From assembly GCA_963930655.1 (NCBI GenBank), contig OZ005619.1, forward strand, positions 21,165,752 to 21,229,751: DNA of 64,000 nt, in the 5' to 3' direction. The notes under the pieces were generated by a model. That model searched no databases, was not told the DNA's origin, and saw only the letters and a program-made list of their open reading frames with translations. The stretch is from Myrica gale. Lineage: Eukaryota > Streptophyta > Magnoliopsida > Fagales > Myricaceae. Shown here one piece after another: positions 47,926 through 60,200 of the stretch (positions are counted from its first letter, which is position 1; the number at the start of each line of letters is the position of its first letter). Position numbers and translations under genes: made by a program.

Positions 47926-48949
47926 ATGCAATTTTCCACTTGATGATTGAGATCGTTGACTGGAAGTAGCTACCTTAAAGTTGTTGTATAGCTGAAATGT
48001 ACAAGACAGCGCTTCTAATTATTCTGGTTTGAATCAGCTTTGCCGCGGATCAATGACACATGGACATGTGAGTTCCATAAATTGACCATCCCTACTATCC
48101 AACCCACTCCCGTTTCTCTTTGTTCATTGTCGTTGTCTTCATCTTTGTCTTCCATCATAGGAAAAAAAAAATTCAGTGTCGGGACTCCTGTTGGCGACCA
48201 GCTCCTGCCTTGCTCAAAACTGCAAGCCACTTTCGATGTTTGATTAGTATACTAACCCCCTCGTCTATTATGGGTCTGGCATCCTTCGCTTGTAGGTAAA
48301 CTAATGGAGTTTCTGCAGAACGAAGCGTCTAACTTCAGGCTTTTCCTTGAACGTGTCTCCCCTTGCTCACGCTTGTACCAAAGAAACCATAAAGGGATTC
48401 GAATTTCATCCACAATCAGAGGATTTGAACCAAAACTAACATAATACCTTTCTCCACCTAGATCATACAGCATATGGCACGTCATCCAATGCCCGCTTAA
48501 TGACAACCAGTAGGCTTAAAGTTGTAGGTCATAACACACCTCTACTATAGTATTCCAGGTCCTCCAGAAGAGCTCAAGACAAATAAAGCATCCTACTAGG
48601 TTATCCATTCTCCAAATCGTAAAGAGCACGCGCATGGTATTTCTAAATTAGATCCGGATCAAAACGAGATTCCGAGACCAAAAAGATCCAATCATCTGAA
48701 CATTGCATCCGGAAATCACCAACATTCATGTTTTACGGGTGATTTGAAAGAATGGCACTTCAGGCATAAGAAAGAAGAGAATCCAGAAACTAATACTCTG
48801 CTTCCAGTCAAATTTAGATGCCTGTATTGTAAACCAGTGTTGGACATATTACTATCTGCATTATCCTAATTCAGAAACAACTAATTTTTAAAAATAACAT
48901 TGAAGACATCCTAATGTAACAGAGATATTCAGAATGACTTCTCATGATT
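47926..48949. other. OEP24 3' region and intergenic sequence
   Basis: Contains the presumed OEP24 3' untranslated region. No gene or delimitable element seen. Confidence 0.45.
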
Positions 48950-49881
48950 TCAACTTGAAGGTGGCGGTGGTGGGTTATTGAGGTTATGCGGAGAGGGAGG
49001 TGGAGGCATTGACATTTGTTGCATAGGGGGCCTACCAACCTGTTGTTGAAGAGGTGGGGGCGGGGGTGGACGCCACATGGGTGGTTGGCCTCCCATACCC
49101 ATCGGTGGGGGAAGAAGCCTTTGAGGAGCAGGAGCTGCCTGTGGAGGAGGGGGTGGTGACCTGAACTGCTGAACATGTGGAGGCATACCAGGTGGTGGGA
49201 TTGGCTGATCCCGTTGTTGCATGTGACCCTGCCAAGTTGGTTGTCCAGCAATTGGCATAGGTGGGAAGGCTGCACCTTGAGGTGGTGGTGGCGAAAGGTA
49301 GCAATTGGGCCTGGAGCTACAGCACCATTTGCAAAAGGTCGTGGAGGTACAGATCCATTGGCCTGAGGATTATTCTGAAGTGTACGAGGCTGCTCTTTTG
49401 TGTACGGCATGTTCGTTTTCAATTTTTTTAGTATTTAAATCCATTCAAATACAAATACTAATATATTTAGCACAATTTTCAACAATTTTTTACTTTTTTA
49501 TTTAACACAAATTTTCTCTATACCTTTTCACCTAATTTCAATATTTTTTTATTAAATAATTACATCAAATCATCTCTCTATCCTTTACACAAACACCTAT
49601 AAAACATTATTTTACATAAATATTCATAATTCTACTAGAATCCTACATTTTTTTACAACACGAACGTACCCGGATTTCTTGCAGCCAACACTCTCTGCAT
49701 TGACATGGTAGCATGTAAGCAAGGCAACGTTTGCAATGATACCATGAATTACTCCGACTAAAAGCAGCAGCTAAAAAACCCTCACCTGCCGGAGTACCAT
49801 GATGCTCTCCTTTAGTATCCTTCTTATATGCATATGAAACTGTAATTTGACGGTTACAAAGATACTGGCCATTCATTTCCG
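48950..49881 (-). pseudogene. SF3B4: Decayed 3' part of SF3B4 (SAP49), a U2 snRNP splicing factor
   Basis: It starts abruptly with [30 protein letters not shown], the end of the second RNA-recognition motif, with its intron still present (donor GCAG|GTGAGG). After a shift come VLAARNP, a MITE insertion (49406-49671), QPRTLQNNPQANGSVPPRPFANGAVAPGPIA, and in another frame the Pro-rich tail (AGQPTWQGHMQQ, then PPP-rich) to a stop at 48950-48952. Both RRMs are otherwise missing. In intact plants this protein is part of SF3b and tethers U2 snRNP near the branch point. The retained intron argues against a processed copy. Its place beside the PPR gene matches Arabidopsis At2g18510/At2g18520, so it is probably the ancestral locus in decay. 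Confidence 0.85.
49406..49671. mobile_element. MITE of a five-copy family, copy 3, inside the SF3B4 remnant
   Basis: Terminal inverted repeats: GGCATGTTCGTTTTC on the left, and ACACGAACGTACCC on the right, which reads GGGTACGTTCGTGT in reverse. The AT-rich interior has the family motif CATCAAATCATCTCTCTATCC. It splits the SF3B4 homology. Confidence 0.7.
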
Positions 49882-50476
49882 TTGACTAACTTACCATTTT
49901 ACTTTTGACATTTATTTTCTGCCCTTACCAAACACACAGAAGCTGAAAATATTTCCAAGGGACATTTTCAGGCGTAATGTAACAATAGAGCCCTTCTTAC
50001 GAAATGGTCAAGTTGGGCTTTGAGGCCTTTCGGGGGAAGCTCAATTGCCTAGCTCTTTTTCGGCTTTTTGCATATGCAGGAATGACCGCATTGTCCTTCT
50101 TCTTCGAATTGTTCGTGGTCTTGGGTCTCAACCCCAAAAGTTAGTTTAAGAGGTGAGACTTTCCCTCACACCTATAAACTGACCACCAATCTCTTCCACG
50201 ACCGATGTGGGACAACCCCAACACGTATTTCTCTCTCTTTTTTTTTAATTAACAAGAAAAATCTGATCATTCAATTCACATTCACCGAGTGTAAATGAAT
50301 TTGATCCAACATCCGCCTAAATTAGATTCAACGTCATCACAAATTAGCTTGGCCGATTCTCAATTTAAGTTTGGGAATTTTTTTGCACCTAACCTTCACT
50401 TTTGAGGTTCTCGATGCCACTTAACTACCCAGGTGAGTTCATTGTCTATTTTTCGACACACATATATCAATGATTT
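49882..50476. other. Intergenic stretch
   Basis: No frame or element recognised. Upstream SF3B4 sequence that should lie here is not detectable. Confidence 0.4.
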
Positions 50477-50492
50477 GTCAACCTTGATAATC

Positions 50493-51307
50493 TTTTTTTT
50501 TTCTAGATCATGTTCTAAAACGGAACCGAAATACACTGACCAAGCTTAAAAAACCGGCGGGATCCTAAAAAGGATCGGTAGAAGCCACTATATGCTCCAT
50601 GCTAGGCAGTGGGAGCGGTGGCTGGATATAGTAGACGACGCTACTAAGACCTAAGCTTACCAGCAGATAAAGCACCACAACCCGGTATAGAACGCCCAAA
50701 CAAGAGCGGACAAAAGATCCACAAAGGATCGAATAAGCTCACGCAGGAGCCGGAACAAAATACACAAACACAAAATACAGACCAACAACAAAAACCTAAC
50801 AGCCACAAAACATAGACGGAACCAGCACCACCGCCAGCAAACGAGCAGAGAGGCCGCGCCACCGCCATCGCAAGTAGAAGCACCCGGCGCGTGTACACCA
50901 CGCGCCACCAGAAGTCAGCATCAAGGAGGCGCTGAGCTCGCCAAAGAGTGAAGGACCTAGCCAGACGGCGCGTGGCCACCAAAACCGACGAAAACTAGCC
51001 GGAACAGAGAGGACAGCGACGGGCCCGTTCGATGGGAGCTGGGCCGGAACCGTTGTGCTCGGCTGGAGGAGAGACGACATTGGGCAAGGTAGTGGTCACC
51101 GATGATGCACAGAAACACCGGGATCTACCGTCGAAGTTCCGGACAAAAAAAGGGGAAGAGAAGAAGAAGAAGGAGGAGGGGGGCGGAGGAGGAAAGGAAG
51201 GTGGGGGCGGCGGCGGGAGGAGCCGGAGCTCCTCCTGCCGCCGGACAGTCAGAGAGAAAAGGGGGGACGCAAGGGCAGGGAAAAAAAGTTCGAGAGAGAA
51301 AAAGGGG
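50493..51307 (-). mobile_element. L1-derived non-autonomous retroposon, copy 3
   Basis: It is flanked by a 16-bp target duplication with one mismatch: GTCAACCTTGATAATC at 50477-50492 and GTCAATCTTGATAATC at 51308-51323. On the minus strand it begins with a pyrimidine-rich leader (CTTTTTCTCTCTCGAAC), passes a GC-rich GGAGGAGCTCCGGCTCC block like that in copy 2, and ends ATGATCTAG followed by poly-A. There is no reverse transcriptase. Same orientation as the other two copies. Confidence 0.83.
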
Positions 51308-51323
51308 GTCAATCTTGATAATC

Positions 51324-52167
51324 GAAAATTAACAATCACCTCATTTTTAAAACCGTATTATAATATTGTTGCACTTTTTAAATCTAGAAAACAAATAACT
51401 TTTTTTAATAGAAATTACGTATTATTTGTAGTGATACAAAAAGTAAGTGGGCCGAAAGTGTAAAACGAGGCTTTTCAACCTCGGCTAGAGAGACTCGCAA
51501 ACGCAAAGAACTAATTATGTAGGGTTAAAATAAGTGAAATATTAGTCTAATTGGAACTTGCAATCTCAATCTGCAATAATACTGATCCTGCATCCCACGA
51601 ATTCATCTTTCAAGAGTATTGTTTGTTCTGTATAGTTCTTTAGCCTACAAGCTTGATGCTCCAATACAACTTCGCCAAAGAATGTCATAGAAGATACAAA
51701 AAGTGAACTCGTGAAGCAAACAAGGCTGTCAAGACTCTGATTCCCTTGGCATGGCAAAGCAAGATGCGCAAAAGTAGCAAGGGGAAAATAACTTGCAAGG
51801 AGAACAAAATTTCGAGTCTCGACTAACATCAATGCCTATAGAAAGCCAATTGCCATGTTAAACAAAAATTCCACCTAGGAATCAGAAGCTGAAAGGAAAA
51901 CAAGACTTGAGCATTGCAAATTATTTGCCCAACAAAGGGGAGGAAAAACCCTCACTACACATTCTAACTGTATTGAAGCTTTAACGCCTCTTGGCAGCTT
52001 AAAACAGCTTTGTACCAAGCTCAAACAAAATTTGCGGAGGGGACTATCAATGCCAACAAGCGTCCTCCATCAAACTCCCAACGTTAATCATATTGAATCA
52101 CTTGTAGCTACAGATGAAGCCACAAACACATCCAACTCAATAACCAAAACAACAAGGCCATAAACCC
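51324..52167. other. PPR gene 3' region and intergenic sequence
   Basis: The part next to 52168 is presumably the PPR gene's 3' untranslated region. No other feature seen. Confidence 0.45.
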
Positions 52168-53370
52168 TCATGCTGCAGCCTCTAGTTCCTCAACAGTATC
52201 GGCATCTACAGAAGCCAAACCTAGTTTTTCCTCTAACTTTAACCACACATTAACGACATTTGGCGGGAACTTTTTCTTAATTGTTCGGATCAATCCTTTC
52301 GCCTCCTTCATTTTCTTCTTCTTCACCAATCCTTCCACCAAATGCCTCATTGTACCAAAATCCGGAATCTTATGCACCCTCACACTTTCCTTAAAAACCT
52401 TATATCCTTTCTCATAATCCTCATTCCTACATAAATGGAATATCAAAGTCCGAAAAGTTGCTGCATTCGGATTACACCCATTTCCCTCCAATCCCTCATA
52501 AACCTTCTTGGCGTCATCCATCATCCCACTCTTAAGATAACATGTCATCAAGTAATTATAACTTATTGTATCAGGTCTCAGCCCTGCATTACTCATCTCA
52601 TCGATCAATGCCATGACAGTCTCCGGCTCACCACCATGAGCATACATAATCCTCACGTTATAAGCCGCAGCATCAATCTCACAGCCCTTCATCACCATCA
52701 CATCCCAAAATTTCTCGGCCTCCGCACTCTTCCCCATCTTGTACAAAGCATTCAATACGGTCGTAAACGTCACAGCCGTTATCTCCACTCCCTTTTCCTC
52801 CATCTCCTTGAAGATCCCGACAGCCCGCTCAGGCGAACCAGCTTCGCAGTACGACTTGACCAAAATCCCATACGAAACCTTATCTGGCGAGACCCCGTAT
52901 TTCTGAGGAATTTCGTCGAACAGCTGGGGGACCTTGTCGAACATTTTCGAATGATTGCACGCCGACAGCAAGGCGTTGAACGAAACCGCTGATCTCGGAG
53001 TACCGAAGTCGTCCATTTGATCGAAGGTCCTCACAGCGTGGTCAAACATGCCAGCCCGGCCGTAGGATCGTATCAAAATGGACAAGTAGGACTCCTCTTT
53101 GATTTTGGGGTCTTTCTTGTGGGACTCGATCAGGGACTCGATGTGGGCGAAGCGGTGGGACTTGGCTAGACGGCGGACAGTGAGGTCCTGAGCGTAGCGG
53201 GAGGAGGTAGGGGAGGAGTAGTGTTTGGAAACGGAGGAGTAGATTTCCAGCGCTTTGTCAGGATCGTACTCAGTCCGGAGTTTCGATTTTGCTCTGGAAA
53301 TGGACATTGAGGAGGAATTGGCGGCGGTGCAGAGTTGGCGAACATGGCGGAGAGGAATGGAAGACGACAT
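52168..53370 (-). CDS. Mitochondrial-ribosome PPR protein (At4g36680/At2g18520 type)
   Basis: A single exon of 400 residues. An in-frame ATG lies 8 codons upstream (53394), but MSSSIPLRHVRQLCTAANSS matches the family start and reads as a mitochondrial presequence (basic, hydroxylated, no acidic residues). It is followed by SRAKSKLRTEYDPDKALEIY. About eight PPR motifs run from residue 80 to 350, for example VSFNALLSACNHSKMFDKV, VSYGILVKSYCEAGSPERA, VTFTTVLNALYKMGKSAEA, ISYNYLMTCYLKSGMMDDA and ATFRTLIFHLCRNEDYEKG, and the tail includes KKKFPPNVVNVWLKLEEKLG. The Arabidopsis homologues are P-class PPR proteins found in the mitochondrial small ribosomal subunit; that role is from family knowledge. 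The gene lies just downstream of U2AF65 on the same strand, as At4g36680 does next to At4g36690. Confidence 0.92.
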   Translation of the reverse strand: MSSSIPLRHVRQLCTAANSSSMSISRAKSKLRTEYDPDKALEIYSSVSKHYSSPTSSRYAQDLTVRRLAKSHRFAHIESLIESHKKDPKIKEESYLSILIRSYGRAGMFDHAVRTFDQMDDFGTPRSAVSFNALLSACNHSKMFDKVPQLFDEIPQKYGVSPDKVSYGILVKSYCEAGSPERAVGIFKEMEEKGVEITAVTFTTVLNALYKMGKSAEAEKFWDVMVMKGCEIDAAAYNVRIMYAHGGEPETVMALIDEMSNAGLRPDTISYNYLMTCYLKSGMMDDAKKVYEGLEGNGCNPNAATFRTLIFHLCRNEDYEKGYKVFKESVRVHKIPDFGTMRHLVEGLVKKKKMKEAKGLIRTIKKKFPPNVVNVWLKLEEKLGLASVDADTVEELEAAA

Positions 53371-53394
53371 CGTTGAGGGGTTTTGCCAAGACAA

Positions 53395-54239
53395 AGGGGA
53401 CGGACGAGAGAGGTTGAAGGCTTTACTGGTTCAACTGCAAGTATTGGACGAGTAAAACTTCCAAGATTCGTAGCTCACCCAAAATAAAAAATAAAACAAC
53501 TTCCAAGATTCGTGTTTCGGGGCTTAAGAGGGAATTTATGCAGTACAAACAGTGGAAACCATTTTCGGTATTTTGTTACTCGGAACGCAATTTTCCAAGG
53601 TTTTATTCGGTGTAGGAATTAGGAAATTTCTTCCAGATTGTTTCTTACGGGTTATTCGGTTTTGAAATGGCTTATTTTAAGGGATTTGGTAAAAGAAAAG
53701 AAAAAAGTAATAACTCAAGTCTCTAATCTACTTTGGTTAGACCTAACCTGCTTATTAAGAACTGCGTTCATAACGGTGTTAATCCATAAGATATCATGCT
53801 AGAAACCGCACAAAATCCGTCTAAATTCAAATGGGGTTCTAAATATAGAATTTAGTCCGAACGAGGAGAATGACAGCTCTTAGGTTGCAAAATTTCACAT
53901 GAGGTAATGATATATTCTAACCGTGGAGTAAATCACCAAATGATTAGCGATTTAAGGAATTTATGACGACCTGATTAAAAGGAACTGCAACAAGTTACAA
54001 TCTGAATTGTATTCTGCTATTTGGACCAATTAACATGGACAAAAACACCCTAAATGAGTCCAATACCATATTAGATTTTTCTCAACTCCACTAACTCAAC
54101 AACAAAAATTAACGCGGGGAGGGAGGGTTTACGAGGCTTGAATATTTCCATCCATCTACACCGAGAACCTCAGAGGATGGAGAACAGAATCATGAATCGT
54201 ATCAAGATGACATTAGCTCGGAGATGAGACAATAAATAA
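53395..54239. other. Region between U2AF65 and the PPR gene
   Basis: Contains the U2AF65 3' untranslated region and the promoter of the PPR gene, both on the minus strand. A short duplicated ACTTCCAAGATTCGT occurs near 53457 and 53499. No other feature seen. Confidence 0.5.
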
Positions 54240-57200
54240 CTAGCCATCGTAGTCCGCCTGGGCAAACTTGTTCTCTGGATAAAAGACTGCCATAACTTGA
54301 TTCCCACCAAATTTTCTTCCATTCAAGCCCGATCGGGCTTTAGAAGAACCATCAATGTCCGCATACTCCAGAAAAACCTGATACAAGAAGAAAGTTTTCA
54401 GCAATTTCAAGTAACAACCACATTAAAAAAAAAAATCCCGGTAGATTCAAAGGATAAGAATTTCTTGTTGCCAAACAACTGATAGGGCACGTGCATACCC
54501 CAAGTGCACACCACCATTTCATTTTGAATGCGTGTTACTTTTTCTGATGTTGTGCAAACCAAAATTTTGGCCATTTTGATCAAGAAAATAATAATAAAAT
54601 AACTATAAAATAATCTCTCCTCCATCAAATCATATCTTTCTATTACAAAAAATATAAAAAAAATTAACTCAAACCATCTCTCTCCACTTTTTCACCAACT
54701 CCCCCCCCCCCATAAACCAAAATTCATCCAAAATTTTGATTTGCAAATACCACCATTCTCCAAACACCGCCTAAACATTTCAATCAATTCCCCACAATCC
54801 ACATGGCAGGTTCATCTGACTTAAGACCTCTCAAGTCAGTTCCAACTTCCTATGACTTATTGGTAAGCACGAGAGAAGGATGAGGGCAGGTATTGGCCTC
54901 GAAGGACAAACAGTTGACGCTGTCTTGGACTGACATTCCAATTCCCATTTATTACTCAAAGATTCAACTGCACGAAAATAAATGGAAATTGGGAAATCAT
55001 ACAAACCTTCCCAACTCCGGGTGATGGTTCACCATTCAGGTTTGAGCGTGGGATGACAACATTTACCAGTGAACCTGGAAATCACATTAAAAATCCAAAA
55101 TGCATCAGAGTTGTGCAGAATATTTAAAGAAACATTCTAAAGTTGAACATGGAAGAAAGTTATTGAGGCTTCTGTCTGTGAATGTTAGGCTTGATTCTTT
55201 TAAGCAGAATGTGGGACTAGAAAAAAGCTGTAAAACAAAAAGATTTAACACGAAGAAAATTAATATATATCCAAGAAACTTGGCAGGTGAAAATTACAAA
55301 ACAAGAAAACAGAGAATGTCAGTACACGATAACAAGTTAGGCCAAGGTTTTACCAAATTTTCCGCATTCTTCTCTCATGTCTTCCAAAATGTCTTGATAA
55401 TCATCGTCGTCTTTGAGTTCATCTGGTGAAACCACCTGAGTCAGACATACAACTTTTGTGGCCACCGCACCAGGTTGTAAAATGAGTTTCTGCAAAACCC
55501 AGTGCAAAAATATAAAACATTTACACAATTTAGATCCCAAATCAATGAGGTTATACTGACGAGATCTACATCCGAAAAAATCAGACTAGAGATCACCTGC
55601 AATGCGATCTGCTGTTGTACATGCAATAATACATTCTCTTGCTCGGGCTTTGGTTGGTTAGCACCCTGGTTAGCACGCCTAACGGTGAGAGTTTTATCCC
55701 CCATCTTAATTCCATTCAGAGCTGCACAAGCTATGTCCGTAACTGAAAGATCTTGGTAAACACAAAATGCGTAGCCTTTTGAATTTCCTGTTTCTCTGTC
55801 TTTCACAAGATCGAAACCCCGAAGTGGCCCAAAAGTTTCTAACAACTCTCTGATCTGAGTTTCCGTGAAGTAATAGGGAAGCCCACCCACAAAAATGCGG
55901 TCAGGACCCTCAAGGCCACCTGCAGACCCCGGTGTTAGCCCAACAGCAGCCAGGTTCAGATTAGGGTTAGGCTGGCTAGGACCAAGCGTTGCAGCAAGAG
56001 ATGGGTTGTAGTCACTAGGTCGCCTCACCTTGACAGGAGCACCCTGGAAAAAGTAGAACAAGTTAAATAAGTCAATCCCATATCATGTATCAACTTCACT
56101 TGTCAAGGGTAACGGACAGGTGTCAAAGAGATCAATAAACACCTCAAAAATAATCCCGTCTAAAGCCATTGCATTACTAGCCTCCTCAACAGATCTCATC
56201 TCCACAAAAGCAAACTTCTTTTCATGGTTTATGTAAACATTGACAACAGCATCTCCTGCTCAGGAAAAGGTAGAGGTAGGGGTGGAAGGGAACATAGCGG
56301 ATTAAGGAACCATCCAATTACAAATGCAGACTGATTACTTATGAAGGCAAATTGAAATAAAATATTAGCATACCTGGACCAGCAGTGTTTCCTCCAATTG
56401 CAGCCATAACATGACTGAAAAATGTTGCCACAGACTGCAGTAGAACATGTGAGACCATTACGACTCTTAGATGAAGCAAGATCTTTAAAAGTATAATTAG
56501 GTGAATGGTAACAATCACAATCAGAAGTTCTTTTCTACTTTTTTTTTTGGGTGGTTGGGGGGGGGGGGGGTCAACAAGGTTAACAAACCTGCTCATTTGC
56601 TGTCGGAGGAAGGCCACCCACATACACCCGCCGGGCATGCCTAGTAGCCTGAAACCACACAAAAAATCTCACATTAGAGGTAAGATGTTAGTATGATCCA
56701 ATAATTCTAGTAGATTCTGAAGACAGACAACTAACCTGTTGAGTCATTGCCTGAACTGGCATGACAGGAAGAGCTCCAAACTGCTGCATGCAAACAATCG
56801 GCATATGATTAATGTTAAAGCATCCTCGAAAATATATTTTACAAGGGATGGAGAGACCGAGAAAAGGAGTAAGAAAGAAGAGAGATAACATACCTGACCA
56901 GTTGCTAAAGGAAACATGTTTGGAAACATCCCAGGAATGGTTGTATTAGCCCCAGGAAGCTGACCTGTACAAAGACTATACTACTTAGACAGAGCAGTAA
57001 AAAAATATCTTACACTACTTCATCGTAACTTGACTCTCATCGCTTACTCTTCCTTAGAGCATATTAAACTAAGCACATCCTAACCTCTTTCAATAATATT
57101 TATTAAAGGAGATGAAAGGAGAACATTAGATACAAGTTCTGGAGGTAATATTCATAAGACTACCAAAACAGGCAATAGTTCCCGGTTGAAGACGAACAAG

Positions 57201-60200
57201 ACCCATCAAACCGGTGCATTGTTTCCTCCTTGTACATAAAAGCTACAGAAGTCGGCTCACCGCCGTTGTCAGCTCAGTGGGGCAACTAGCCCAACATTGC
57301 CTTCTTACAACATGAGAAATGACATAGAAACAAAACAAACAAACACCAAAGACAACAAAAAAACCAGAAACATCTCTCAGTTCCAATTCCAGAATGATTT
57401 CAGCAAGTAAACAAAATAGAAGAACAGTCCATCCAGAGACCACAGATTGGAAAGCACTGTGTGCAAAAGAGAGAACAAGATAACGCTTACCAAATCACAC
57501 CATGCAATTTGTTACAAACTTTCCACACTATATCCAAAACACCAAAAAGTAGTTAAGCAAATTATATCATTCTTATATACATAAGAGGGTATGTTTACCT
57601 GCAGCAGAAGCAGCAGCAACAGCAGCAGCAGCACCAGGTAACATTGCAGAGGCAGGCGGCGCCATATCAAAACCACTAATCCTTTTGCTGCAAGCAAATA
57701 CTGTTAGGAAACCAAGAACAAAGCAACTATACAAGTGACATTCTTTTTAAGCACTAAAGGTTTGATTACATCAGGGAAATAAGTGGGGGTAAACTACAAA
57801 GAAGAAACATGACAAAAGAGAAAGGTCATAACCTGATATACCACAGGCAGAAATATAAACCATAAAATAACAAAATGAACTAACAAACGTCTTGTGTATC
57901 TTATGTAGCTGGATGACCTCTTACAGAATGGTCAGGACCTTGTACATTGAATATCAATACACTTCCTTGAAATACAGAAAAGGCACTCTACTATCACACA
58001 TTCACACCCGGTAAAACACAACTCTTATAATGGGACTCTACAAATCAAGACGAAAAAAATAGATTAATGTGTTCAATTATTTTTTATGAGCTCAAAATAA
58101 TACATTGGATGAATTCAGAAAACCTATCCACTAATGGTCCAGAGCAAGTTTGCCAGCTTATTTTACAGTTCAATCATGCCCAATTGGTTAAAAACTAAAG
58201 GACCGCAATACTAGCAAGTGAATACAGATGGACTTCCAAAATGAGATTAAAAATAAATAAAAATTAAAGTTTTTAATCGCCAAAATTTCCTGACAGACCC
58301 TAAAGGAAGTAAGAGATAAGGTGTTTGTACATTTTTTTTTTATGACGAGGAAATCCTCCAAAGCTGGACCCTTTTGGCCCAACCCTGAAGTACAAACCCC
58401 GGCCCCCTGGACCGACCCCACAACCCAGGGAGCAGGTAAGTCAAGGGCGATAATGGGGGTGTTGGGGCTCGAACTTGGGACATGTTAGAACCCAAGCCGA
58501 AACCTTACCACCACACCAAACCCTTGTTTGTACATGAAAATATGCAATCTTTTATCGGAAGAAAAAAAATGACAATTCTACGGCTGCGTTTGCCAACATA
58601 ATTTTCTCCAAAATATTATCTCACTCCTAATAAAATAATCCAATATAATCTCTCTCTCCTATCAAAAAATATACAAAATTACAAAAAATATAAAAAATTA
58701 CCTCTCTTCACCTTTTCACTAAACCCAATACCAACACATATTCTCATACCAAAAATATTACAACACAAACACAACCTACATGAAATAACATCTTTTCGTA
58801 GCAGATATTTTACTAGATAAGATGTCATCTTTGATCAAAATATCTCCCACATATAATTACAAAATTATAAAATTGACAAGAGTTGGTGATTGGGAAAAAT
58901 AATTTTCGGAAGACACCATCTACATGAATGTTCTGAAAATCCTACTATATAGGCAAAAGGTACAACAAACCCAAAGATAGAAGACATTTAATACAGGTTC
59001 CTTACATGACCTGAAAAAGGTAAAAGACCATGAAATCAGATACATAAACTGCTGTCAGTAAATACCAAGCTAGAAAATTTTACTGGGCCAGAGTAGGCAA
59101 TTAAATCAATAGAACCAAAGTAACATATTAAATAACTGCAGAAAATAATATCAGAAAAAACCCAGCACTGTCCCAATGGAATTCAGTCTTATCAATAAAT
59201 TACTAATTAATATCTTGCATAACATACCTCTTTGAGCGAGAGCGAGACCTTGACCTTGATTTGTGCTCGGATCTACCCTTTGAAGGAGAGGGAGATCTGC
59301 GCCTGTGCCTATCCTCTCTGTCTTTGTTATGATCCCTTCGTCTGTAAATAAATTAAAAAGGCAATGTACCATCAACACGACAAGGAACGAAAGGCAACAT
59401 TGTGGCTAACACCCAAAGACTGAGCACCAGAGCTGCAAATATTGACAAGATAATTCATCTGGGTACAATATCAAGAAATTCAAATTTACTGCTGGAAGTG
59501 AAATGCACATGATGAAATCAAAACAACTCTCGACTCCTAGCAGAGTACAAGTGAAATACATCCAAGGCACATCAGTTTGTTTGTTACCTGTCATAGTCCC
59601 GGCTTCGATAAATATCATCATCATCTCTATCCCTGCCCCGTTCCCTTCTTTCACTGCGATCCCGATCCCTATGGCGATCTCTAGGGTGACGGTCCCGGTC
59701 CCTATCTCTGTCCCTTTCCCTATCCCTCTCTCTGTCCCTGTCCTTACTCCTCTCCCTATCACTTCCTCTGTCTCTTTCCCGATCACGGTCCCTGTCCCTG
59801 TCCTTATCACGCCCTTTATCTCTGTCCTTCTCCCTACTTTTGGAAGACTCTCTTTCATAATCCCGAGAACCGTGCTGCAAGTGATTCAGTTATATTAGCA
59901 ATTTCCATTAAATAAACAATCACCAGAAACAAAAGAGCAAATCAAATGAGCAATTAGGAAAGATTATACACCCAAACATGTAGTGCGAGTCTTACACGAC
60001 TACAGAATCATTGATCTGGTAAATGGCTATCACGCCACAAGCCATTCATTTGAAGCTAATCACAAGTATATCTTAAAGCAACTGAGAAAAATAAACAGTT
60101 CTGATCAGAAGGAGAAACCACAAGAAGCAATAAATGACCAGAAGAGTAGGCTGCACTACATCCAGAACGCATACACATGGACATGTAAAATAATGAACAT

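Noticed and set aside
59406-59898. Long frames in the other two registers over the U2AF65 RS region
   Set aside because: Products of the repetitive RD/RE codons; only the HGSRDYERE register joins correctly with neighbouring exons.
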